Numbered from the stretch's first letter, positions 54,962 through 64,000 are shown. The stretch is DNA of 64,000 bases from Sinimarinibacterium flocculans (GCF_003201205.1 NZ_QICN01000001.1:186001-250000), one strand, 5' to 3'. Numbers and translations are program-made. The notes: generated from the letters alone by a model not told the origin.

Positions 54962-55888
54962 TCAGATCGGGTCGACGCGGATGTCCTCGCCGGCTCTCAG
55001 CGCCGCGAGTGTGCTGTCCGCCACGTCGCCCGGCCGGCGCATTGCCGGCCCCGCCGCCTCGACCAGGACATACGTCTGCCCCTCGTGCCGGATGTGGGCC
55101 TGACCGGGCAGCGGCCGGCCGGCAATGCCGAGCAGGTAGTGACCGGGCACGTGGATGCCCACGAGGCGTTCCTCGGTGAGATGCAGCAGGACGGCGGCGA
55201 GCAGCGCCGATTTGGTGTCGCAGTCACCATAGCCCTGCTCCAGCGCCCGAGCCGGCGGATAGAAGCCGACGATCCTGCGTCCGTTGTCCCAGTCCCCGGG
55301 TTCGCGATAGGGCAGGCCGGTCTGCACGAGCGCGATCGCGGCGTCGACGGCCCAGCGCGAGTCCCGTCCGCGTTCCGCGGCCAGACGGCGCAGGGCCTCG
55401 GCGAGCGGCTGCACGTGCGCGCGATTGCGATGCACGGCCAGCGGGACATCGACGAACAGGCGCGTCGGCTGACCGCTACGGCGCTTCATCCGCAGTCCGC
55501 GCTCGCCGTAGTAGCGCGCGACGTGCTGGTCGAGCGCCGCCTGGTTGCAGGCCTTGCTGCGGGTGCAGCGATCGACCAGCGCGTCGAGTTCCGTGCGGGC
55601 GATGCCAAAGCCCTGAGCGGCGTTCCGCGCCGCGCCGGCGGCCAGCGGAAAACCGATGTGCAGCGGATCGCCATCGAAGCTGGTGAAGCGCGCGGTGACG
55701 CGATACAGGCCGTCCCTTGCGAGGCTGCGCGAATAGCCGCTGCCGGCGGCGGGAATCGCGATGCTGCGCACCATCGCGGCATCCGGCTGCGATTCGTCGA
55801 CGGAAGCCTGCGAGGCGCAGACCGGCCCGAGCATGGCGAGCACGACGACCAGCGACGTGCGGACGGAGGACAAGGGCTTGGACGACAT
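54962..55888 (-). CDS. Exported transglutaminase-like (papain-fold) protein
   Basis: A 308-residue secreted protein with a signal peptide (1-28, ending VCASQASV). The C-terminal half has a transglutaminase-like core: a catalytic cysteine in GYGDCDTKSALLAAVL (about 218-233), a histidine in VGIHVPGHYLLGIAG and an acidic residue further on. The N-terminal half (about 30-160) has no recognisable domain. The cysteine-histidine pair is intact, so it may be an active peptidase or amidase in the periplasm. It stands alone, 373 bp downstream of lpxH on the same strand. Confidence 0.75.
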   Translation of the reverse strand: MSSKPLSSVRTSLVVVLAMLGPVCASQASVDESQPDAAMVRSIAIPAAGSGYSRSLARDGLYRVTARFTSFDGDPLHIGFPLAAGAARNAAQGFGIARTELDALVDRCTRSKACNQAALDQHVARYYGERGLRMKRRSGQPTRLFVDVPLAVHRNRAHVQPLAEALRRLAAERGRDSRWAVDAAIALVQTGLPYREPGDWDNGRRIVGFYPPARALEQGYGDCDTKSALLAAVLLHLTEERLVGIHVPGHYLLGIAGRPLPGQAHIRHEGQTYVLVEAAGPAMRRPGDVADSTLAALRAGEDIRVDPI

Positions 55889-56261
55889 GCGCGGCTCCCG
55901 GCAGTGAGACTGACTGCGGGGAGCGAGGCAATCCGTGTACGACGCGGCGCACGTCTCGTCGGGGAATGTCCGTCGGTTGCAATGATGCGGCGCAGCGATC
56001 GCGCCCCGACCGGCATGTCGGTCCTGGGCCGGCGCAGCTTGCCCGGCCGGCGGCGAACCGTTGCGATCTCAGTTGCTTGTGCGCGAGCGCGCGATCAGCG
56101 GGCGCCCGGCCGGTCGCCAACCGTCGCCCGACAGCGGCTGTCAGGGAATCCCGCTCGATAAAATGTCTAGGCGGTTGTGGGCGCCGGGCGAGCGGCAGGT
56201 GCCGCGCCGGTGCGGCGCCGGCCTCCGGCGCAGCGAAAACGACACTCGCCGTCGAATGGCG
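55889..56261. other. Gene-free stretch between lpxH and the transglutaminase-like gene
   Basis: No gene with support on either strand. A hairpin-capable CCTGACAGC / GCTGTCGGG pair (near 56131-56149, minus strand reading) may end the lpxH transcript. The promoter of the transglutaminase-like gene should lie within it but shows no convincing hexamers. Confidence 0.5.
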
Positions 56262-57008
56262 TCAGCAAGTGCCGCGAATCGTCAGATTGCCGTCGAAGCC
56301 GACGCGGCGCAGGCCATCCCCGGCCTCCAGCCATTCCATGCGCTGCGGGGTCCAGTCGGCGAGCACGATGCGCTCGACCTCGCGACCGCCGATCTGCAGC
56401 CGGTGCGTCGCCGGCCGGTGCGTGTGCCCGTGAATGATCCGGCGGCAGCCGCAGGCGCGGAACGCCTCGGCGATCGCCGATGGATGCACGTCCATGATCT
56501 CGACGGTCTTGCGATCCTTGTCGTCGTCGCTGCGTCGGCGCACGTCGCCGGCGATGCGTGCGCGCAGGGATGTCGGCAGCCGCAGGAACAGCGACTGCGC
56601 CAGCGGATTGCGCGAGAAGCGGCGCCAGCGCTGGTAGGCGCGATCGTCGCTGCACCACGCGTCGCCGTGCGACAGCAGGGTGGCCTCGCCATCGAGATCG
56701 ACGCGTATCGGATCGGCGAGCAGTTCCACGCCGCTGGCGCGGGCGAAACCGGTGCCGACGAGAAAGTCGCGGTTGCCGTGCATGAAGCCGATGCGCACGC
56801 CGGCATCGGTCAGTGCGCGCAACGCACGGATCTCGTCGCGATAGAGTGCCAGGCCGGCATCGTCGCCGATCCAGTATTCGAACAGGTCGCCGAGGATGTA
56901 GACCTGCCGGGCCGTGCGCGCCGGACCGTCCAGGAAACGCAAAAAGCCCTCGCGCAACGGCGAGGGCTCTGCGGGCAGGTGCAGGTCCGACAGCAGCAGT
57001 GCAGTCAT
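56262..57008 (-). CDS. lpxH: UDP-2,3-diacylglucosamine diphosphatase LpxH
   Basis: A 248-residue peripheral membrane enzyme that makes lipid X (2,3-diacylglucosamine 1-phosphate) in lipid A synthesis. Calcineurin-like metal motifs are in order: LLLSDLHLP (D8, H10), ILGDLFEYW (D41), MHGNRDF (N78), LLSHGDAWCSDD and IIHGHTHRPATH. The length is normal. It lies 20 bp after the peptidyl-prolyl isomerase gene on the same strand; ppi-lpxH adjacency is also found in E. coli (ppiB-lpxH). Probable three-gene operon dusA-ppi-lpxH. Confidence 0.94.
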   Translation of the reverse strand: MTALLLSDLHLPAEPSPLREGFLRFLDGPARTARQVYILGDLFEYWIGDDAGLALYRDEIRALRALTDAGVRIGFMHGNRDFLVGTGFARASGVELLADPIRVDLDGEATLLSHGDAWCSDDRAYQRWRRFSRNPLAQSLFLRLPTSLRARIAGDVRRRSDDDKDRKTVEIMDVHPSAIAEAFRACGCRRIIHGHTHRPATHRLQIGGREVERIVLADWTPQRMEWLEAGDGLRRVGFDGNLTIRGTC

Positions 57009-57028
57009 GCGCGCGGCACGACGTGCGA

Positions 57029-57652
57029 CTACTCGCTCTTAGCGGGCTCCGCCGCCTCGATCACGCTGACCTTCTCGATCACGACCTGCTCCACCGGCAC
57101 GTCGCGGCCGAATGGGCGGATCGCGCCGGTCGGGGCCTCGGCGATCTTGTCGACCACGTCCATGCCGTCGACGACCTTGCCGAACACCGCATAGCCCCAG
57201 CCGTCCTGCCCCGGGTAGTCGAGGAAGGCATTGTTGCCGTGGTTGATGAAGAACTGCGAGCTGGCGGAATGCGGGTCGCTGGTGCGCGCCATGGCGATCG
57301 TGCCGCGCTCGTTCTTCAGGCCGTTCTTGGCCTCGTTCTCGATCGGCGCGCGGGTCTTGCGCTGCGCGTAGCTGGCGTCGTAGCCGCCGCCCTGGATCAT
57401 GAAGCCCTTGATCACGCGGTGGAACACCAAGCCGTCGTAGTGCTTGTCCTGCACGTACTGCACGAAGTTGGCCGTGCTCTTCGGCGCCTTGTCGGCGTCG
57501 AGTTCGAGCGTGATGTCGCCCACGGAGGTTTCCATGAGCACGCGGACGGGTTCAGCGGCAGCAGCAGTCATTGTCATTCCCAGAATCAGTGAGCCAAGCA
57601 GGGTTCTTGCGGCAGGCTTGAGGGTGGTTTTCATCTTCGTGGTGTCTCTCAT
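57029..57652 (-). CDS. Periplasmic cyclophilin-type peptidyl-prolyl cis-trans isomerase
   Basis: A 207-residue cyclophilin. A signal peptide (ending MTAAAAEP) marks it as exported, closer to PpiA than to cytoplasmic PpiB although its position beside lpxH is that of ppiB. The isomerase domain has VGDITLELDADKAPKSTANF, YDGLVFHRVIKGFMIQGG (catalytic arginine), ARTSDPHSASSQFFIN and GWGYAVFGKVVDGMDV. The ATG at 57652 overlaps the dusA stop (ATGA), arguing for coupling; ATG at 57634 would start directly before the signal peptide and is an alternative. Confidence 0.92.
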   Translation of the reverse strand: MRDTTKMKTTLKPAARTLLGSLILGMTMTAAAAEPVRVLMETSVGDITLELDADKAPKSTANFVQYVQDKHYDGLVFHRVIKGFMIQGGGYDASYAQRKTRAPIENEAKNGLKNERGTIAMARTSDPHSASSQFFINHGNNAFLDYPGQDGWGYAVFGKVVDGMDVVDKIAEAPTGAIRPFGRDVPVEQVVIEKVSVIEAAEPAKSE

Positions 57653-58653
57653 GCAGCGAATGCGTGGGGCAGGGCCGCGTCGACATCGGCGAGCGCATCC
57701 TCGATCAGCTCCCAGCTGTCCGCGGCGTGCATGCCCTCGGACAGCGTGCGCCGGAACGCACGGCCGCCGGGCTGGCCACGATACAGGCCCAGGATGTGAC
57801 GCGTGATGTGTTTGAGTGCGACCCCGCTGGCGAGTTCACGCTCGACGTAGCCGCGCAGGCGCTCGACCACCTCGTGGCGTGTCGGCACGGCATGGGCGTC
57901 GCCGAACAGCCGCTGGTCGACGTCGGCGAGCAGATACGGGTGATCGTAGACCTCGCGGCCGAGCATCACGCCGTCGACGGTTTCGAGGTGCTGCTCGCAG
58001 GCATCGAGCGTCTTGATGCCGCCGTTGATGACGACGGTGAGCTGCGGGTAGTCCTGCTTGAGGCGCTGGACCAGTTCGTAGGTCAGCGGCGGGATCTCGC
58101 GGTTCTCCTTGGGCGACAGGCCCTTGAGCCAGGCCTTGCGCGCATGGACGATGAACACCTCGCAACCGGCCTCGGCGACGGTCTCGACGAAGTGCCGCAT
58201 GAAGGCGTAGTCCTCGGAGTCGTCCACGCCGATACGGTGCTTGACCGTGACCGGCAGCTTCGTTGCGCCGCGCATCGCGCGCACGCAGTCGGCGACCAGT
58301 TCCGGCTCGCGCATCAGGCAGGCCCCGAAACGGCCTTCCTGCACGCGGTCCGACGGACAGCCGCAGTTGAGGTTGATCTCGTCGTAGCCCTGGCGCTCGC
58401 CGAGTTCGCTGCAGTACGCCAGTTCGTCCGGGTCGGAGCCGCCGAGCTGCAGCGCGATCGGATGCTCGGCACCGTCGAACTTGAGCAGGCGCCTGCGCGG
58501 CCCGTGAATCAGCGCCGGCGTGCACACCATCTCGGTGTACAGCCGCGCGTGACGCGAAATCTGGCGCAGGAAGAACCGGCAGTGCCGGTCCGTCCAGTCC
58601 ATCATCGGCGCCACGCAGAAGCGCCAGGGTGAAAGGTCGGCAGTCGGGATCAT
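57649..58653 (-). CDS. dusA: tRNA-dihydrouridine synthase DusA
   Basis: A 334-residue FMN enzyme that reduces uridines in the tRNA D-loop (U20/U20a in E. coli). FMN-barrel motifs: FCVAPMMDWTDRHCRFFLRQ, EINLNCGCPSDRVQEGRFGACLM (catalytic cysteine), VTVKHRIGVDD, FIVHARKAWLKGLSPKENRE and VINGGIKT, with a helical C-domain. The NCGCPS and KAWLKGLSPKEN forms are DusA-specific. First gene of the dusA-ppi-lpxH operon, divergent from the oxidoreductase gene at 58800. Confidence 0.94.
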   Translation of the reverse strand: MIPTADLSPWRFCVAPMMDWTDRHCRFFLRQISRHARLYTEMVCTPALIHGPRRRLLKFDGAEHPIALQLGGSDPDELAYCSELGERQGYDEINLNCGCPSDRVQEGRFGACLMREPELVADCVRAMRGATKLPVTVKHRIGVDDSEDYAFMRHFVETVAEAGCEVFIVHARKAWLKGLSPKENREIPPLTYELVQRLKQDYPQLTVVINGGIKTLDACEQHLETVDGVMLGREVYDHPYLLADVDQRLFGDAHAVPTRHEVVERLRGYVERELASGVALKHITRHILGLYRGQPGGRAFRRTLSEGMHAADSWELIEDALADVDAALPHAFAA

Positions 58654-58799
58654 CGGCGGATTCTACACGTCGCTTCGACGCGGTCGGCGCATTGCGTCCT
58701 TTGTGCCGGGAACGGCCAGCCAAGTTCCGCGCTGGCAGTGGATGGCCCTTTTTGCAAAGATGCCGCGCCGGATTGCGGCGCGCTGCAGGTGGAGCACGA

Positions 58800-60032
58800 A
58801 TGACCGATCGCCAGTACCACATCGTTGTTTTCGGAGCAACGAGCTTCGTCGGCGAGATCCTGACCCGCTATCTGCTCCAGAGACACGGGGTGGGCGGGGA
58901 TCTGCAGTGGGCCATCGCCGGGCGCTCGGCGACCAAGCTCGGTGCCTTGAAGGCGGGGCTCGGCGCGGATGCCGAGGCGCTGCCGGTGCTGCTCGCCGAT
59001 GCGGCGGACGATGCGCAACTGCGGCAGATGTGCGCGCAGGCGCGCGTCGTGGTCTCGACGGTCGGGCCCTACGCACTGTACGGCTCGCCGCTGGTTGCGG
59101 CCTGCGCGCAGACCGGAACCGATTACTGCGATCTCACCGGCGAGGTGCAGTGGATCCGCCGGATGATCCTGGCGCACGAGGACGAGGCGAAGGCCTCGGG
59201 CGCACGCATCGTGCATTGCTGCGGCTTCGACTCGATTCCGTCGGACCTGGGCGTGTACTTCCTCCAGCAGCAGGCGCGCGAGCGCTTCGGTGCGCCTTGC
59301 ACGCGGGTGAAGCTGCGCATCAAGGCGATGCGCGGCGGCTTTTCGGGTGGCACCGCCGCGAGCCTGATGAACGTGCTCACGGAAGTGAAGCGCGACCCCT
59401 CCCTGCGCAAGGTGCTCGGCAATCCCTTCGCACTGTGCGTCGGTGACGATTCAGGTCGACCGCGCCAGCCGGAAGTGCGGCTCGCCGCCTACGACGAGGA
59501 GTTCGGCAGCTGGGCCGGACCGTTCGTGATGTCGGCGATCAACACGCGCGTCGTCCATCGTTCGAACCACCTGGCCGGGCACCCCTACGGGCGCGACTTC
59601 GTCTACGACGAGGCGATGATGACCGGTCGCGGCATCCGCGGGCGCCTGACGGCGGCCGGCATCGGCGCCGGACTCGGCGGCTTCGTCGCCGCCGCGGTCG
59701 TGCCGCCGACCCGCTGGCTGCTGGAGCGCTACGTGGTGCCCAAGCCGGGAGAGGGGCCGAGTCCGGCCGCGCAGGAGAGCGGCTTCTACGATTTTCGTTT
59801 CATCGGCACGACGGCGGACGGCCGCAGCCTGCGTACCAAGGTGACCGGCGACCGTGACCCGGGGTACGGCTCCACCGCCAAGATGCTCGGGGAGGCGGCG
59901 GTGTGCCTGGCGCAGGACCTCCCGCGTGAACGCAAGGCGGGAGGCTTCTGGACGCCGGCGACGGCCTTCGGCGGGCAACTGATCGATCGGCTGCAGGCGC
60001 ACGCCGGCCTGCGATTCGAAGTCCTCGACTGA
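58800..60032 (+). CDS. Saccharopine dehydrogenase-like / trans-acting enoyl reductase family oxidoreductase
   Basis: A 410-residue protein with an N-terminal Rossmann fold (MTDRQYHIVVFGATSFVGEILTRYLL, VVSTVGPYALYGSPLVAAC). The conserved YCDLTGEVQWIRRM and HCCGFDSIPSDLGVYFLQQQ mark the saccharopine dehydrogenase-like/YwnB group that includes mycobacterial trans-acting enoyl reductases and eukaryotic SCCPDH. A hydrophobic stretch (about 285-305) suggests membrane association. The substrate is probably lipidic but unproven. The start at 58800 follows a GGAGC ribosome binding site. Co-directional with the DUF808 gene, 21 bp apart. Confidence 0.85.
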   Translation: MTDRQYHIVVFGATSFVGEILTRYLLQRHGVGGDLQWAIAGRSATKLGALKAGLGADAEALPVLLADAADDAQLRQMCAQARVVVSTVGPYALYGSPLVAACAQTGTDYCDLTGEVQWIRRMILAHEDEAKASGARIVHCCGFDSIPSDLGVYFLQQQARERFGAPCTRVKLRIKAMRGGFSGGTAASLMNVLTEVKRDPSLRKVLGNPFALCVGDDSGRPRQPEVRLAAYDEEFGSWAGPFVMSAINTRVVHRSNHLAGHPYGRDFVYDEAMMTGRGIRGRLTAAGIGAGLGGFVAAAVVPPTRWLLERYVVPKPGEGPSPAAQESGFYDFRFIGTTADGRSLRTKVTGDRDPGYGSTAKMLGEAAVCLAQDLPRERKAGGFWTPATAFGGQLIDRLQAHAGLRFEVLD

Positions 60033-60053
60033 TCGGCAACCCGGGAGCGAGCC

Positions 60054-60989
<936 letters not shown>

Positions 60990-61004
60990 AGCGCGGGTCC
61001 GGTT

Positions 61005-61613
61005 TCAGGCGCTGCCGCCCGGCTCGGCCTGCGCGCGCAGGCTCTCCCACAGCAACGACTGCTTGGCGCTCGGATCGCTCGTCTCGAGCAGACGCTGCCG
61101 TGCCGCGAGCGGCAGGTCGAGCAGTTCCGCCAGCCGGTGGCTCAGCCAGATGCCGTCCTGCGGCCGTTGCGGGGCGGGGAACACGTCGGCGCCGAACTGT
61201 TCGACGATGCGTTCGTACAACTGGGTCAGGCCGCCGTAGTTCCCGTCGACCGGCGCGGGCTGCGCCGGCGGCAGCAGGGTCACGTGCGCGCGGATCAGGC
61301 CGTCGTGCTGCACATGGCGCTCGTCGATGCGGAACACGCGCTCGCCGCGGACCCGCAGGTTGAACAGGCCGGGCGTCGGCACGTCCCAGTCGACGATGCG
61401 CGCCGTGCACCCCACTGCATGCGGCACCGCCGGCTCGCCGGCCTCGCGGCCGTCGAGGATCAGGCAGACACCGAAGGTGCTGTCGCCGCCGATGCAGGCC
61501 TTGGTCATGTCGACGTAGCGCTGCTCGAAGATGCGCAGCGGCATCACGCCGTCGGGAAACAGCACCGTGCCCAGCGGGAAGATCGGGATGTCCTGAATCG
61601 TCTCCGTCGTCAT
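61005..61613 (-). CDS. Lon N-terminal (substrate-binding) domain protein
   Basis: A 202-residue stand-alone LON-N/PUA-like protein without ATPase or protease domains. It starts MTTETIQDIPIFPLGTVLFPDGVMPLRIFE; the IFPLGTVLFPG-type motif and LRIFEQRYVDM mark the family. A helical C-terminal part (about 130-202) includes DGIWLSHRLAELLDLPLAAR. Such proteins are common and uncharacterised in gammaproteobacteria. Its ATG overlaps the hmuV stop (ATGA), placing it, oddly, at the end of the haem-import operon by translational coupling. Confidence 0.88.
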   Translation of the reverse strand: MTTETIQDIPIFPLGTVLFPDGVMPLRIFEQRYVDMTKACIGGDSTFGVCLILDGREAGEPAVPHAVGCTARIVDWDVPTPGLFNLRVRGERVFRIDERHVQHDGLIRAHVTLLPPAQPAPVDGNYGGLTQLYERIVEQFGADVFPAPQRPQDGIWLSHRLAELLDLPLAARQRLLETSDPSAKQSLLWESLRAQAEPGGSA

Positions 61614-62431
61614 CGGTCCACGAGCGCCTCGGGCAGTAGTAGCGGGTCGAGCCGGTTGCCGGCGACGCGCACCCAGGGTGCGTCCGGTTCTGCCGACACC
61701 TCGACCGGAATTCCGTAGACGCGCTCGATGCGGGCGGCGGTCAGCACTTCGCCGGGCACCCCCTGCGCGACGACCTCGCCGCAACACAGCAGGGTGGCAC
61801 TGTCGGCGTACGCGAACACGAGATTGGGGTCATGTAGGACGGCGATCACGGCGACGCCCTGTGCGGCGAAGGCGCGGGCGATGCGCAGGCAATGGTGCTG
61901 GTGGGCGAGGTCGAGGCTGGCGGTCGGTTCGTCGAGCAGCAGCAGGCGCGTCCCCGAGGCCGGCGGGTCCCAGATCTGCGCCAGCACGCGCGCGAACTGG
62001 ACGCGAGCCCGCTCGCCGCCGGACAGCGCCGTGTACGGTCGGCTGCGCAGGTGGTCGGTCGCGGTCAGGCGCAGGGCCGCATCGACGATGGCGCGTTCTC
62101 GCGCCGGGTGCGATGCCGAAGCCGGCAGGCGGCCCATCGCCACGACGTCCTCGACGGCGAAGGCGAAGCTCAGCTCGTGACGCTGCGGCAGCACGGCCCG
62201 CAGCGTGGCCAGCTGCGGCAGCGGCCAGTCCGTCAGCGGGCGGGCGTTGAACGCGATGGTGCCGGCCTGCACGCGACGATCGCCCGCGAGCAGGTTCAGC
62301 AACGTGGACTTGCCGGCGCCATTGGGACCGAGGATGGCATGCACCTCACCCGGGCCGACGCTCAGCGAGACGTCACGCAGCAGGTGCTGTGCGCCGAGGC
62401 GGTAACCGAGCCCGTCGGCGTGCAGCGTCAT
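61610..62431 (-). CDS. hmuV: Haem ABC transporter ATP-binding protein HmuV
   Basis: A 273-residue ATPase starting MTLHADGLGYRLGAQHLLRD at 62431. Walker A GPNGAGKSTLLNLLAGD, Q-loop VLPQRHELSFAF, signature LSGGERARVQFARVLAQ, Walker B RLLLLDEPTASLDLAHQ and switch histidine VIAVLHDPNLV. The RHELSFAF and LAHQH forms are typical of HmuV/BhuV haem importers within the FepC family. It overlaps hmuU by 4 bp and the Lon-N gene by 4 bp. The periplasmic haem-binding protein HmuT is not encoded in this window. Confidence 0.92.
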   Translation of the reverse strand: MTLHADGLGYRLGAQHLLRDVSLSVGPGEVHAILGPNGAGKSTLLNLLAGDRRVQAGTIAFNARPLTDWPLPQLATLRAVLPQRHELSFAFAVEDVVAMGRLPASASHPARERAIVDAALRLTATDHLRSRPYTALSGGERARVQFARVLAQIWDPPASGTRLLLLDEPTASLDLAHQHHCLRIARAFAAQGVAVIAVLHDPNLVFAYADSATLLCCGEVVAQGVPGEVLTAARIERVYGIPVEVSAEPDAPWVRVAGNRLDPLLLPEALVDR

Positions 62432-63486
62432 GACAGTTCCGCGCCGCCGCGGTAGCGCAGCAGCAGGGCCAGGAAGAAGGGGCCGCCGACGAGTGCCGTC
62501 AGAATGCCGACCGGCAGCTCCGCCGGCATGAACAGCGTGCGGGCCAGCGTATCGGCGACCAGCAGCAGCAGCGCACCGAGCAGACCGCTGAGCGGCAGCA
62601 CGAGACGGTGATCCGGGCCGACCCACAGGCGGACCAGGTGCGGCACGATCAGGCCGACGAAGCCGATGATGCCGGCGAGGGCAACGGCGATCCCCGCCGC
62701 GACGACGATGGCCAGCGTCAGCCGGCGTTTCAGCGCCTCGACGTCCACGCCCAGGTGGCGCGCCTCGGCTTCACCGAGCAGCAGGGCATTGAGCGCGCGC
62801 GCCCGCAGACCGATCCAGGTCGCGGCGATCAGCAGCAGCGGGACACCGACGGCGAGATCGGCCAGTCCCGCGCGCGCCAGCGAGCCGAACATCCACAGCG
62901 TGACCGCGCGCAGGGCGAAGTCGTCGGCGACATAGGACAGCAGGCCGATGCCGGCACCGGCGACAGCATTGAGCGCGAGCCCCGCCAGCAGCATCGTCGC
63001 CACCTGGGTGCGGCCGCCGACCAGGGCCAGGCGCAGCACCGCCCAGGCCGCGATCGCGGCGCCGGCGAAGCTCGCCAGCGGCAGTCCCAGTGCGACCGGC
63101 ACCAGGCCGGTTCCGAGCACCAGGTAGGCGGCGGCGGAGAGCGCGGCGCCCGAAGAGACGCCGACGAGGCCCGGCTCGGCGAGCGGATTGCGCAGCAGTG
63201 CCTGCATGCCGGCGCCGGCGATGCCCAGCGCCGCGCCGATCGCGAGTGCGAGGACGATGCGGGGCAGCCGAATCTGCCAGAGCACGGCGTGCTCATAGTC
63301 GGCGAGCGCCGTGGCATTGCCGATGGCGGCGAGCAGGCGCCCGGGGGCGATCGGGACCGGGCCGAGGCTCAGCGCGACGAGGCAGACGCAGGCCAGCGCG
63401 AGCACCAGGCCGGCGACACGGCGGGACAGGCCGCGGCCGGGTCGGGCACGGTGGAGCATGCTGGAAAACGTTTCTGCGGAAGCCAT
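62428..63486 (-). CDS. hmuU: FecCD-family haem/iron ABC permease HmuU
   Basis: A 352-residue permease with about ten membrane segments. The FecCD landmarks are present: LPRIVLALAIGAALGIAGAG, MQALLRNPLAEPGLVGVSSG, ATMLLAGLALNAVAGAG and GIIGFVGLIVPHLVRLWVGPDHR. The start at 63486 gives a normal length; ATGs at 63567 (inside the terminator) and 63459 are alternatives, and none has a clear ribosome binding site. A strong terminator lies between hemP and this gene, so its expression should be lower than hemP's or need another signal. Confidence 0.9.
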   Translation of the reverse strand: MASAETFSSMLHRARPGRGLSRRVAGLVLALACVCLVALSLGPVPIAPGRLLAAIGNATALADYEHAVLWQIRLPRIVLALAIGAALGIAGAGMQALLRNPLAEPGLVGVSSGAALSAAAYLVLGTGLVPVALGLPLASFAGAAIAAWAVLRLALVGGRTQVATMLLAGLALNAVAGAGIGLLSYVADDFALRAVTLWMFGSLARAGLADLAVGVPLLLIAATWIGLRARALNALLLGEAEARHLGVDVEALKRRLTLAIVVAAGIAVALAGIIGFVGLIVPHLVRLWVGPDHRLVLPLSGLLGALLLLVADTLARTLFMPAELPVGILTALVGGPFFLALLLRYRGGAELS

Positions 63487-63535
63487 CGGGCCGCAGCGTA
63501 GCAAAGCGCGCCTCGCCGCTCTGGACGCGCAAAAC

Positions 63536-63573
63536 AAAAAAAAGCGGCGGTGCCGGGAAGGCACCACCGCCGC
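63536..63573 (-). terminator. Rho-independent terminator between hemP and hmuU
   Basis: On the minus strand a 9-bp GC stem (63565-63573 pairing with 63544-63552) is followed by eight T residues (63536-63543) and TTTT after one G. It sits 22 bp after the hemP stop. Confidence 0.85.
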
Positions 63574-63595
63574 GACCGTAGCGGGCGAGTCGGGG

Positions 63596-63778
63596 TTACT
63601 TGTTGAGAATCAGGCGATCGTTGCGGGTGCGCAGCAGCCGGTATTCCTCGCCACGATGTTCGATGACGATCTCGCGGCTCCCGCGCAGCAACTCGTCGCT
63701 GTTGACGCGGACGATGGCGGGGTTGCGCGGGGCGCGGGCGGCAGGGGTCTGGGCGGGCAGGCGAACGACGACGGTCAT
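63596..63778 (-). CDS. hemP: Hemin uptake protein HemP
   Basis: A 60-residue HemP/HmuP-family protein starting MTVVVRLPAQTPAARAPRNP at 63778 after a GGAG ribosome binding site. The family core VNSDELLRGSREIVIEHRGEEYRLLRTRNDRLILNK fills the C-terminal half. HemP homologues help expression of haem receptors and uptake; HmuP in Bradyrhizobium is a co-activator. The gene lies directly under a Fur box and ahead of hmuU-hmuV, from which a terminator separates it. Confidence 0.9.
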   Translation of the reverse strand: MTVVVRLPAQTPAARAPRNPAIVRVNSDELLRGSREIVIEHRGEEYRLLRTRNDRLILNK

Positions 63779-63811
63779 GGGACACTCCAGGCAGTGGATG
63801 CGATAACGAAT

Positions 63812-63830
63812 AGTAATGATTATCATTTAA
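63812..63830 (-). promoter_or_regulatory. Fur box upstream of hemP
   Basis: Read on the minus strand, TTAAATGATAATCATTACT matches the 19-bp Fur consensus at 14 positions, including the central AATGATAATCATTA. It lies 34 bp before the hemP start codon, where it would block transcription when iron is plentiful. Confidence 0.85.
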
Positions 63831-63910
63831 GTGTCAACAGGGTATCTGCCGGATGCTCGGATTCCGTCACGGCCGCCCGGAGCGGCGCTGCTATACTGCT
63901 GGGCTCGCGC

Positions 63911-63995
63911 GCGAAAGTGGCGGAATTGGTAGACGCACTGGATTTAGGTTCCAGCGCCTAGCGGCGTGAGAGTTCGAGTCTCTCCTTTCGCACCA
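63911..63995 (+). tRNA. tRNA-Leu (anticodon UAG)
   Basis: An 85-nt class II tRNA with encoded CCA. The acceptor stem GCGAAAG pairs with CTTTCGC, and the D-loop contains GGAATTGGTAGAC. The anticodon arm CTGGA / TCCAG encloses TTTAGGT with anticodon TAG (63945-63947). A variable arm follows, then GTTCGAGTC in the T arm. A -10-like TATACT lies at 63892-63897. Confidence 0.96.
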
Positions 63996-64000
63996 CCGGC

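Overview
The window is GC-rich DNA with close gene packing. Synteny points to a gammaproteobacterium: the ypjD / ffh-rpsP-rimM-trmD-rplS block, the ffs-dnaX-ybaB block, mrcB beside a small TPR lipoprotein, a ppi-lpxH pair and dusA. The family cannot be fixed from sequence alone; a non-enteric, probably aquatic lineage is a guess. No prophage, CRISPR array, rRNA or intact insertion sequence was seen. The left edge cuts a CHASE2-domain Ser/Thr kinase, and the right edge holds a complete tRNA-Leu(UAG).

Layout. 1-10.6 kb: CHASE2 kinase (minus), radA, a CNNM/CorC-type transporter and ypjD (both minus), an MBL-fold hydrolase, ffh coupled to a TlpA-like thioredoxin, then rpsP-rimM-trmD-rplS and a strong terminator. 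10.6-14.3 kb: a TetR/CecR-like repressor with a near-perfect operator over its own promoter, driving an HlyD / ABC ATPase / ABC permease exporter. 14.3-16.9 kb: htpG behind a sigma-32-like promoter, and an NlpC/P60 lipoprotein. 16.9-28.5 kb: an outer-membrane uptake module made of a TonB-dependent receptor, a lipoprotein built from two tandem ~439-residue repeats, and a six-gene energising operon (DUF3450, TtpC-like, ExbB, ExbD, TonB, TPR). 28.8-31.4 kb: GST, sulfotransferase, trxB. 31.6-43.8 kb: phoB-phoR, pstS, an OprP-type porin, pstC-pstA-pstB, phoU and a choice-of-anchor-I lipoprotein. 43.9-52.5 kb: mrcB and a probable PBP1b activator, a MITE-like element, a DinG/YoaA helicase, tsaB, SRP RNA, a GNAT enzyme, dnaX and ybaB. 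52.7-64 kb: pgm, DUF1249, a transglutaminase-like protein, dusA-ppi-lpxH, an SDR-type oxidoreductase, DUF808, and a Fur-box-controlled hemP with hmuU-hmuV and a Lon-N protein.

Main result: five PhoB-type promoters share one architecture. Each has direct repeats of the TGTCAT/CGTCAC type spaced exactly 11 bp, then 10 bp, then a -10 hexamer. They precede phoB, pstS and the choice-of-anchor-I lipoprotein, which is expected. They also precede the TonB-dependent receptor/tandem-repeat lipoprotein pair and the DUF3450-TtpC-ExbBD-TonB-TPR operon. The inference is that the TonB module is a phosphate-starvation outer-membrane import system, probably for a phosphorus-containing substrate too large for the OprP-like porin.

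Other notable structure: a family of 3'-flanking hairpins with an invariant core and compensatory stem changes (three copies, two followed by a 70-bp repeat); a 251-bp element with 21-bp inverted ends placed exactly in a stop codon; and a terminator separating hemP from hmuUV.
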